Origin: Halieaceae bacterium
GTDB taxonomy: Bacteria; Pseudomonadota; Gammaproteobacteria; Pseudomonadales; Halieaceae
Direction of reading: 5' to 3'
Assembly (NCBI GenBank): GCA_002683335.1
Contig: NYTE01000058.1
Location: forward strand, 22,675-60,846
Length of the DNA: 38,172 nucleotides
Below the pieces are notes generated by a model. The model was given only the letters and a program-made list of their open reading frames with translations. It ran no database searches and had not been told where the DNA came from. Below, one piece after another: positions 25,890 through 33,800 of the stretch. Position 1 is the stretch's first letter, and each line of letters begins with the position of its first letter. The position numbers and the translations under genes were made by a program.

Positions 25890-26288
25890 GTGTTGAGAAT
25901 CAGCTCCCACCCCCTCGCTTGGCCCGGTATCTGCCTTTTGCTGACATTGGCGGGTTGCGGCAGCAACTTCGGCTTTCCCGGTGTTTACAAAATCAATGTG
26001 GAACAGGGGAATGTGGTTACACAGGAGATGGTGGAGCAGTTGCGGCCAGGTCTGAACCGTCGGCAGGTGCGCTACATCATGGGAACCCCTCTTATCGAGG
26101 ACTCGTTTCATAGTGACCGTTGGGATTACCGTTACCTCTTGCGAAACGGCAACCAGACCGTTTCCGAAACACGACTCACACTATGGTTTGACAATGACGA
26201 GCTGATTCGTGCCGGAGGCCCTGACGCCCCGGACTGGGATCGTTCTCAGTCAGAAAGCGATGGGGACACAGAACCCTCCGAGGACTGA
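25890..26288 (+). CDS. bamE: Outer membrane assembly lipoprotein BamE (OmlA)
   Basis: BamE is a small lipoprotein of the BAM complex that inserts beta-barrel proteins into the outer membrane. The lipobox LAGC follows a short hydrophobic segment. The conserved core reads PGVYKINVEQGNVVTQEMV, LRPGLNRRQVRYIMGTPL and FHSDRWDYRYLL, as in pseudomonad OmlA. I start at GTG 25890, five nt after GGAAG; the frame is open to a TTG at 25878, and TTG 25893 is also possible. The mature protein is about 105 residues with an acidic Ser-rich tail. It is divergent from fur, and its last 43 nt overlap the convergent rnfH gene. Confidence 0.94.
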   Translation: MLRISSHPLAWPGICLLLTLAGCGSNFGFPGVYKINVEQGNVVTQEMVEQLRPGLNRRQVRYIMGTPLIEDSFHSDRWDYRYLLRNGNQTVSETRLTLWFDNDELIRAGGPDAPDWDRSQSESDGDTEPSED

Positions 26289-26593
26289 TCTGCCGCAGCG
26301 CGTGCTGCCTTGACCTTGGCAGCCCTCGCCTTTCTAACGGCTTTTGGGTCTGCCTTTAACGGACGGTATATCTCTACTCTCTCACCGGCCTGCAATATGC
26401 GGTCATTGTTGGTCGACTTGCCCCACACGCCCAATTTCAGATCAGGACCCAACGTTAACTCTCCAAAGAGAGTCTCCATACTGCTCTGCATCACTGCTTC
26501 AAGGACAGTGGTGCCCTGAGGGACCTGCAACTTTATGATGCGTTGCTTTTCTGGCAAGGCGTATGCCACTTCTACCGATATCTTTTCGCTCAT
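26246..26593 (-). CDS. rnfH: RnfH family ubiquitin-like protein
   Basis: A protein of about 115 residues of the RnfH (UPF0125) family, a beta-grasp ubiquitin-like fold. The typical N-terminus ISVEVAYALPEKQRII and the central LGVWGKSTNNDRILQAGERVEIYRPL are clear. Biochemical function is unsettled, but the gene is conserved next to ratA. The start is uncertain between ATG 26593, used here, and ATG 26602. The C-terminal tail is Lys/Ala-rich then Ser-rich and runs 43 nt into the convergent bamE coding end. Confidence 0.9.
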   Translation of the reverse strand: MSEKISVEVAYALPEKQRIIKLQVPQGTTVLEAVMQSSMETLFGELTLGPDLKLGVWGKSTNNDRILQAGERVEIYRPLKADPKAVRKARAAKVKAARAAADQSSEGSVSPSLSD

Positions 26594-26659
26594 GACATGC
26601 AAAGCTCAGATTTTAGCGCCTGACGTTGTGTTGAAACGGCCTGACTCATAGCATTTCTC

Positions 26660-27091
26660 TTAGGATAATTGCAGCGTTGCCCGGGTCACAACCGCGTCGA
26701 CCAAGTCTACCGCGACTTTATCAAAGAGCCGGCCGGCTGCGACACTGACAAGCCCACCTGTCATTTGAAACTCAAGACACAGCGAGACCTTACAGGCTGA
26801 TTCGCCCAGCGCGCGAAATCGCCAAGTGCCAGAAAAATGCTCAAATGGGCCCTCAACCAAGGTCAGTTCCATCCTCTCGGGGCGATACAAAATATTGCGG
26901 GTGGTGAAGCTTTGACTTACCCCAGCGCGTGACAGCCGCAAGGTAGCGACCACGTTGCCCGCTGAACACTCATGCACCTCTGCACCCACACAGCCATCCA
27001 AAAAGTCAGGGTAATGCTCAATGTCGGCGACCAGATCAAATATCTGTTCGACGCTAAAGGGAATCAGAGCGCTGCGTTCAATGATCGTCAT
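26660..27091 (-). CDS. ratA: RatA family protein (START/SRPBCC fold)
   Basis: A 143-residue START-like protein related to the coenzyme Q-binding Coq10 and E. coli RatA. The signature ALIPFSVEQIFDLVADIEHY near the N-terminus and the EFQMTGGLVSVAAGRLFDKV region near the C-terminus are typical. E. coli RatA was described as blocking 70S ribosome assembly, while Coq10 relatives bind ubiquinone; which applies here is unknown. I start at ATG 27091, whose N-terminus matches the family; ATG 27130 would add 13 residues and is preceded by AGAGG. It sits between an NSS transporter gene and rnfH on the same strand. Confidence 0.92.
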   Translation of the reverse strand: MTIIERSALIPFSVEQIFDLVADIEHYPDFLDGCVGAEVHECSAGNVVATLRLSRAGVSQSFTTRNILYRPERMELTLVEGPFEHFSGTWRFRALGESACKVSLCLEFQMTGGLVSVAAGRLFDKVAVDLVDAVVTRATLQLS

Positions 27092-27130
27092 GAAAGTAGT
27101 GTAGTGCAACTCGCTGTCGCGGAGAGCCAT

Positions 27131-28450
27131 TCACAGCAGACCTCTGATTAGCCATGCCGCGCAAACTGGCGGGATCAGCCAACGCAGAACACGCCACCAT
27201 AACCAAAAAAGCCAAAGGGGCTCCCGATAGAGCTCACCACGCAGCACCGGCCTCGGCATCAACCAGCCCACAAACAGGCTCATGGCCAGCAAGCTGGCAG
27301 GAATCAACCAGTCGACTGTGAGAGTGGCAAGATTCGCCAATATTGCCACGTCGAAAAACAAACAGATCGCCACAATCAGCGCGATCAGTGTGTGAGCGAG
27401 AATCGATCCCCCTAACCGGCCAGCACCCCATTCTCGTCCGATCACCAGCACAGTGGGTTCTACAAGAATCACCGTTGCACCGGCGGCAATGCATGCCATG
27501 GAAAAGTAAAATAATGCCCCATAGGTTTCCCCCAGCGGCAGGTTTGCAAACGCGTAAGCCAGCCCGATAAACACCGTCGCTAACCCCTCAGCTGGCGCTA
27601 CGTTCGCCTCAAACAAAGCTGCGCAAACAATTACCGCTGTCACGATCATGAAGGCAGTGTCCAACACCGCAACCGCCAGAATGGAGCGCCCCCAGGGCAA
27701 GCCCGGGGGCGATTGAGCCCCTAGTGCCATGCCCACCCCGAGCCCGGCCCCAAGGGTGATTCCCGCCGAAGAGAGCGCGACCCAAATTGCATCCAGCCGC
27801 CAGGCGGATAGGTCGCGAGCAAATAAAAACTCGCTGACCGAGCGCAAGTCGGTATAAAGAAAAATAAAATCCAGCACCCCCAGGAGCGTGATAGCCACCA
27901 TAGGCAACACCGCCCAGGCAAGAAAACCCATACCAAGGCGAACTCCCAGAGCTGACAAGCAACCGGTTATCACCACCAGAGCCAATGAGCCCAGGAATTG
28001 GCCAGGCTCATCCTCAATATGCTCAAGATAAATTTCAGATACGTCAATCACGCTCGCTGCCGCCAGATCTCCTTCGAAAATGAGTACCGCCCAGCGACAG
28101 CACCAGACCGCCATCAGCGCCGCCATTGCGGCCATTATCAATCCCAAAAAAGCTTGCAGGAGAGCCAAGTGTCGCCACCGCGAATCAACATTAGCGGCAC
28201 TGGCGGCCCAATGCATTGCCAGCCCCGGCGAACCCCTACCAAGACTCCCCAGAGCGATCTCAGCGATAAGAATTGGCACACTCAGCAACATTACCGATGC
28301 TACGTAGGCAAGAAAAAAAGCGCCGCCACCATACTCGCCGACTAGGTAAGGCAGGCGCTGTAGGTTACCCAACCCCACCGCCACCAGCGTCAACGTCAAG
28401 ACCAGCGTTGTTCTTGCACGCCAGGGCTGGGGCACATTGTCATCCAGCAA
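27131..28450 (-). CDS. Neurotransmitter:sodium symporter family transporter
   Basis: A 439-residue inner-membrane protein of the NSS/SNF family (LeuT fold). The hallmark unwound TM1 sodium/substrate region reads VGLGNLQRLPYLVGEYGGGA (about 25-44), with Gln where many members have Trp. About eleven hydrophobic segments follow. Family members co-transport amino acids with Na+; the substrate cannot be assigned. The start is TTG at 28450 with AGGAG seven nt upstream. It heads an apparent minus-strand group with ratA and rnfH and is divergent from smpB. Confidence 0.9.
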   Translation of the reverse strand: MLDDNVPQPWRARTTLVLTLTLVAVGLGNLQRLPYLVGEYGGGAFFLAYVASVMLLSVPILIAEIALGSLGRGSPGLAMHWAASAANVDSRWRHLALLQAFLGLIMAAMAALMAVWCCRWAVLIFEGDLAAASVIDVSEIYLEHIEDEPGQFLGSLALVVITGCLSALGVRLGMGFLAWAVLPMVAITLLGVLDFIFLYTDLRSVSEFLFARDLSAWRLDAIWVALSSAGITLGAGLGVGMALGAQSPPGLPWGRSILAVAVLDTAFMIVTAVIVCAALFEANVAPAEGLATVFIGLAYAFANLPLGETYGALFYFSMACIAAGATVILVEPTVLVIGREWGAGRLGGSILAHTLIALIVAICLFFDVAILANLATLTVDWLIPASLLAMSLFVGWLMPRPVLRGELYREPLWLFWLWWRVLRWLIPPVCAAWLIRGLL

Positions 28451-28527
28451 TCACATGCTCCTCTGGTCGGGTCCTTTTCTGTAAGAATACCGGCGCGGCA
28501 TAAAACCGACACCCGTATAATACGGTC

Positions 28528-29013
28528 ATGGCAAGAACCAAACGTAAAAAGACAGCTGACAATACCATCGCGCAGAACAAAAGAGCACGCTTCGACTATC
28601 ACCTGCTGGACTCTTTTGAAGCGGGCCTCTCACTTGCGGGCTGGGAGGTCAAAGCGCTCAGAGCAGGTAAAGTCCAGCTCACAGACTCCTATGTCTTGAT
28701 GAAAGACGGGGAGGCTTACTTACTGGGCGCCAATATCACCCCCCTTGATACGGTCTCGACACACTTTGTGACCGACCCCATTCGCACCAGAAAGTTACTG
28801 CTTCACAAGAAAGAATTGGCCCAGATCAACGCCGCTGTCACTCAAAAAGGTCAAACCTGCGTGTGCAGCGCTTTGTATTGGAAAGGGCATTTGGCTAAAG
28901 CCCGGATTTATCTTGCACAAGGCAAAAAACTCCACGACAAGAGAGACACAGAGAAAGACCGTGACTGGCAACGTCAGAAAGCCCGGATTGTCCGGGACAA
29001 TATAAAGCAATAA
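28528..29013 (+). CDS. smpB: SsrA-binding protein SmpB
   Basis: SmpB binds tmRNA and enters the A site of stalled ribosomes to start trans-translation. The 161-residue protein has the OB-fold core with [20 protein letters not shown] and [20 protein letters not shown]. The basic C-terminal tail ([20 protein letters not shown]) folds in the decoding centre. The length matches the family (about 160). It is divergent from the NSS gene and convergent with the TSUP permease gene. No tmRNA gene is recognisable in the 99 nt after it. Confidence 0.97.
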   Translation: MARTKRKKTADNTIAQNKRARFDYHLLDSFEAGLSLAGWEVKALRAGKVQLTDSYVLMKDGEAYLLGANITPLDTVSTHFVTDPIRTRKLLLHKKELAQINAAVTQKGQTCVCSALYWKGHLAKARIYLAQGKKLHDKRDTEKDRDWQRQKARIVRDNIKQ

Positions 29014-29112
29014 CGCCTGCGGACTCTGTCAAGACCTGGTGTCAAAAGTGTTTATGTGACGCGGCTGACTAACGCTTGAGGAGATCATCGAGATCAGGCT
29101 GCAAACCGGATG

Positions 29113-29874
29113 TTAGAGATCAATCAAGGCCTTTGCCGAAATCGACAGCCCAATGAGAACGCACAAACCCACCACGAGCGGTCTATAGGCCGCTCCAGCA
29201 AAGCGATGGAACGCCGCATTGCCCAGCTGGTTACCGAGCCACATCGCGGGGATAGCCACCCACAGAAGCTGGAATGGCCGCGTCGAAACCAGACCAGCCA
29301 GGCTGAACATCGCCAACGACACAATGCTGGACCCGAAGAAAAACATCATCAGAAATGCCCGCGACTGAGCGGGGTCTGTGAGTGTCGCCACTACATACAA
29401 AATGACCGGAGGGCCGGGTATGGCGAAAGCACCATTCATTAACCCCGATGCCACGCCAGTGCCCAAGGCCAAGGGGGGTGAAGCGGGCCTCTCCCCCGGG
29501 GTGAAACGCGCCAGCGCCAGCGATGCTGCCGCCACTAATACGCCGATCCACAGCTGAAACTCGAGCACGGACAGCGAGGACAAAAACCATACGCCGACTG
29601 CAGTGCCGAAAAATGCCCCTGCCATCATGGGCAGAACAGGCGCTAATGGAAATAATCCCCACCAAGCGCGATAGGTGACTAAACCCAAAATGAGTGCTAA
29701 CACCGCACTCAGTACCACAGCGTCGTTTGGCGCCAAAATAAGTGAAAACACCGGAACCACCAACATGGCGAATCCAAAACCCGTGAAGGCACGGATGAGA
29801 GCGGCAACGCCCACAGAAGTAGCGATCCATAGAATCTGATCTGCCGGTAAGGCGAGGGCTCCCCACGCTGTCAC
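29113..29874 (-). CDS. TSUP family permease (TauE/SafE-like)
   Basis: A 253-residue membrane protein of the sulfite exporter TauE/SafE family, with about eight hydrophobic segments arranged as two similar halves. The family-like glycine-rich segments AFTGFGFAMLVVPVF (N half) and GVASGLMNGAFAIPGPPVIL (C half) are present. The frame is open to 29940, but GTG 29874 overlaps the stop of the MOSC gene as GTGA, giving a coupled start with GGAG upstream. Members move sulfur-containing or organic anions; the substrate here is unknown. The MOSC partner hints at sulfur or molybdenum-related chemistry, but only by association. Confidence 0.87.
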   Translation of the reverse strand: MTAWGALALPADQILWIATSVGVAALIRAFTGFGFAMLVVPVFSLILAPNDAVVLSAVLALILGLVTYRAWWGLFPLAPVLPMMAGAFFGTAVGVWFLSSLSVLEFQLWIGVLVAAASLALARFTPGERPASPPLALGTGVASGLMNGAFAIPGPPVILYVVATLTDPAQSRAFLMMFFFGSSIVSLAMFSLAGLVSTRPFQLLWVAIPAMWLGNQLGNAAFHRFAGAAYRPLVVGLCVLIGLSISAKALIDL

Positions 29875-30371
29875 AAGGCCGGCTCCGGTAATACAGCGTC
29901 TCCACAAGCAATAACGCCCGCTTCGATAATTCGGGCGCAAAGCCCTCCATAACCGAGCATTGCGACTACGCCGCCCGAGCCCAGTTCTTGTTCCATACGA
30001 GCACAGGGGTGGCAGAGCTGGGTCGCCTCGAACAGCGCTTTCCCGACTCTGAACCGCTGTCTGCGCAGCGCATTAAGATTGATCCCCGAGACAACAATAT
30101 TCCGGCGCAACCGAGCCGGCTTGATGCTAGGCAAGCTCATGTGCGCGGCGATTTGGTCAATAAACTCCTGCGAGATCAGTGTGACCTGCCGGCCTGAGCC
30201 GGGCGTTTTGCTCATTCGGTGATCTCCTTCCAAGCCATGTTCCGCCACTGCATACGCCTTAGTAACACTCAGCAACGGCTCACGCCGCCGCGGACGCAGC
30301 CCGATCCACTCGACAGTACCTGCTGGCACCTGATTAATGTAACGATCCAGAGGAGAACGTCGCTCGTGCAT
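29871..30371 (-). CDS. MOSC domain-containing protein
   Basis: A 166-residue MOSC-domain protein. MOSC domains occur in molybdenum-cofactor sulfurase C-termini and YiiM/YcbX, and are thought to carry sulfur or bind Moco. The segment LCHPCARMEQEL supplies the conserved Cys, and EGDHRMSKTPGSGRQVTLIS and RRNIVVSGINLNAL are family-typical. The start at ATG 30371 has AAGGTGAG just upstream and is preferred over the longer frame from 30413. It is coupled to the TSUP permease gene by a 4-nt overlap. Whether it acts on Moco enzymes or detoxifies N-hydroxylated compounds is not determinable. Confidence 0.88.
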   Translation of the reverse strand: MHERRSPLDRYINQVPAGTVEWIGLRPRRREPLLSVTKAYAVAEHGLEGDHRMSKTPGSGRQVTLISQEFIDQIAAHMSLPSIKPARLRRNIVVSGINLNALRRQRFRVGKALFEATQLCHPCARMEQELGSGGVVAMLGYGGLCARIIEAGVIACGDAVLPEPAL

Positions 30372-30830
30372 GATCTCACCTTTTATTTGCCGAACAGTTT
30401 GTCCTCGTAACATGCCTCAAGAGCGATGAGACGCTGCCCCTAGTCTATCTGAAGGTGGCATGGCTGAGGACGATCACTGTTGCTCGGCGTGGCGGCGCTG
30501 AGTACCGACAACCGCCCGCGCTGACCCAATACAACACATCTGGCCCCATCCAACTCTCCTGAGGCCTGAAACATGCGCCTTACAGTCCCCTCGGAACGGC
30601 AAGGCCGTTTTGATGAGCAGAAACAAGTGATCCAGATGGTAATAGTTGGCGTAACCCAGATGTCAGTGTCTTAGGACCGCTCAGCCAACGTGTTAGGGCG
30701 GCCGCTCTGGGGATGACTCTGTCGCTTCGGGCATGCCGTATCGCCGGAACAATAAAGGGTGCGCAACCGAAGGCGATCGGTATTTTTCCGGAGCTTTCGT
30801 GTCGGCGCCTTTCGATAGAGAGGAGGCGTT
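30372..30830. other. Long intergenic region upstream of pcs
   Basis: About 459 nt without a supported gene, between the divergent MOSC gene and pcs. It holds a small AACGGC-AAG-GCCGTT hairpin followed by four T (30595-30611). Nearer pcs there is an ACCGA/TCGGT stem followed by A and five T (30766-30787), which could be a weak attenuator in the pcs leader. AGGAGG at 30821-30826 is the pcs ribosome site. No convincing sigma-70 promoter could be picked by eye. Confidence 0.45.
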
Positions 30831-33800
30831 GTGACAAATCACGACGATAATTGGGGCATCTTGCAGTCCCAACAAGACGAAGACCACGCGCGTGCAAGCG
30901 CTGTTGCAGATCCCGCGGGCTATCACGCCAACATTGCCGCCCGAGAGCTACATTGGTTCAACGCCAGTGCAAGTCAGTGGCTGAGCCGCTGTGACGGAAC
31001 TTGGCGGGGATGGCACTCCCAGTCGGGCGAGCAATCTGAGGCGGACGCAGACTGGGCCCCCTGGACAACGCCGCTGGATGATACCGCCGCGCCTTTCTAT
31101 CGTTGGTTTGTTGATGGTCACACCAATGCCTGCTTTAACTTGCTTGATCGCCACGTGCTATCGGGAAGGGGTGAACAACAGGCACTGGTCTTTGAGGGCG
31201 ACCGCTGGGACCCCTCCAAGAACGGTGGTCGCGGAGGCCCTGTATTCGAGCAACGCCTGAGCTACCGGGAACTGCTCATCGAAGTCGCATTGCGCGCGCG
31301 TGTTCTCGATCGGCTAGGTTTGAGCTGTGGTGATCGAATTGCCTTGAACCTGCCTAACATTCTGGAACAGATTTACTACATTCTCGCGGCCCAGCGTCTC
31401 GGCGTGATCTATACGCCGGTGTTCGGCGGCTTTTCTGCTAAGACATTGTCTGACCGCATCCATGACGCGGGTGCCAAGGTCGTGATCACTGCAGATGGCG
31501 GCTACCGCAACGCCGAAGTCGTGCCTTATAAAAGCGCCTATGTGGATCCAGCACTGGACAATTACGTGCCCCGCCCCGCCGCATTAAAGGCACTTTCCGA
31601 AACCTTGCATGCGCGACTCCCTGCCGAGGTAGCGGCACGACTTGAAACACAGGTGACGGACGCGGTCGCTGGCGAGATCACACTGGAGCGCGCCGATGTC
31701 ATGCGCGAACTGGGCTTGGCACTTGAGCGAGAGCGCGATACCGCGCCAGAGATCATTGCCGAGCTTCGCACAACGGTCGCTAGCGAACTGGCAAACGTCG
31801 GTCATGCAGTCGAGCACGTGATTGTGGTTCGCTATACCGGTAACGACATCGTCGAGCATGGGCGCGACAGTTGGTCCCACCAAATCATTAGCGCGCTTGA
31901 AGCGGAGGTACTGGCAGATGCCGGCGTTGCCGACAGAGCGTCGCTCTATTCCTTGGGCGACTCAGCTTTCTGGCAGGCGGTTGGAGCCCACATTCCCGCC
32001 GTCCCGGTCGAGGCGAACTGGCCACTTTTCATCATCTACACCTCGGGCTCTACCGGCAAACCCAAAGGCGTCGTCCACACCCACGGCGGCTGGCTATCGG
32101 GTATTACGCACACCATGCGCACGGTCTTTAACGGCAATCAGGACGACTGCCTTTACGTAATCGGCGATCCGGGTTGGATTACAGGCCAGTCCTACCTTAT
32201 TGCGGCACCCCTGGCATTTGGTATGTCAACGGTGGTTGCCGAGGGCTCACCACTCTTCCCGCATGCGGGTCGGTTTGCCTCGATTATCGAGCGCAATCAG
32301 GTCACGCTGTTCAAGGCGGGCTCGACCTTCCTCAAGGCTGTGATGACTGATCCAGCCAGCTCGCAGGAAATGTCGCGCTACGATATGTCGACTTTGAAAG
32401 TGGGCACCTTCTGCGCCGAACCGGTATCGCCGGCGGTACAGAAATTTGCAATGGAGAACATCTGCTCGCATTACATCAACTCATATTGGGCCACTGAGCA
32501 TGGCGGCATTGTCTTCTCTTGTCCTTGGGGCGATTTCAAGCCCTTGGAGGCTGACGCCAAGACATGGCCGCTTCCGTGGGTGCAGGCCCAAGTTCGCATT
32601 GTTGAAGCAATAGGCGATGATGGCGCTGTGAGCCAGTGGCGCGAAGCCCAGGCCGGCGAGAAGGGAGAGCTGGTGATTACGCAGCCCTACCCTTATCTCG
32701 CGCGAACCCTATGGGGCGATGGCGATATGTTGGGTCAAGCGCACTGGCAGGGCGATATTGAGCGCTTCGGAGAGGTGTATTTCCGACGCTGGGCAGGTGA
32801 GCTTACCTATACCCAAGGGGATTATGCACGACGCGGAGAGGAGGGCGCCTTTACGCTACACGGTCGATCCGATGACGTGATCAACGTCTCGGGTCACCGC
32901 ATCGGGACAGAGGAAATCGAGGGCGCCATCCTGCGCGACAAAACGCTGCGACAGGATTCACCCGTAGGCAACGTGGTAGTAGTGGGCGCGCCCCACGATG
33001 AGAAAGGGGAAACCCCGATCGCCTTTCTCGTTGCAGCTGCCGGTAGAAAGCTCTCGGATGAGGATCTGAGCCGCTTACAAAATTTAGTGCGAACCGAAAA
33101 AGGCGCAACTGCAGTGCCCTCTGACTTTCTGGTGGTATCCGCTTTTCCCGAGACGCGCTCGGGCAAATACATGCGCCGCACATTGCGGGCCATTCTGCTG
33201 GATCAACCTCTGGGCGACCTGTCCACGCTCCGAAACCCGGAATCAGTCGAGGAAATTCAAGGCGCCGTGGCGCAATGGCGCGACTTTGGTCGCCTTGCCG
33301 AAGCACGCCAGATTATCCAGACTTGGCGCTACCTGCGAGTGGAAACCCATCGGATCGACGATCAACACAAGGTTGCACTGCTGGTGATCAATCATCCACC
33401 CGTCAACGCGCTTAATGAACGCACGCTGGATGAGTTACACACGGTGGTGCAACAACTCGAGCATCAAGACGATGTTGATGCCGTGGTGATTACGGGTGCA
33501 CGGGGTGCATTCGTTGCGGGCGCAGACGTCAAGGAGCTGCTGGAAGTCGGTGAAGCGGGAGACCTGGAATCTGCGCGCACCCCCCCCAATGCTGCGCAAG
33601 CCGCTTTCGCGGCGCTCGAGCAACTTGGCAAGCCTGTGATTGCGGCGGTAAACGGTCCGGCACTCGGCGGTGGTAACGAACTGGTTCTGGCCTGCTCCTA
33701 TGTCATTGCAGCCGAGCACGCACAGTTCGGCCAGCCAGAGATCAATCTCAACTTGCTACCCGGGTATGGTGGCACCCAGCGTCTGGTTCGTAAGCTGTAC

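Noticed and set aside
29014-29112. Possible tmRNA (ssrA) next to smpB
   Set aside because: The gap is only 99 nt and has no tRNA-like acceptor or T-arm sequence.
29231-29950. 239-codon minus-strand frame overlapping the TSUP permease gene
   Set aside because: It is an out-of-frame shadow of the permease gene with no coherent domain.
30595-30611. Small AACGGC/GCCGTT hairpin with four T as an intrinsic terminator
   Set aside because: The stem is six bp with a 3-nt loop and there is no plus-strand gene upstream to terminate; it is mentioned only as part of the pcs leader.
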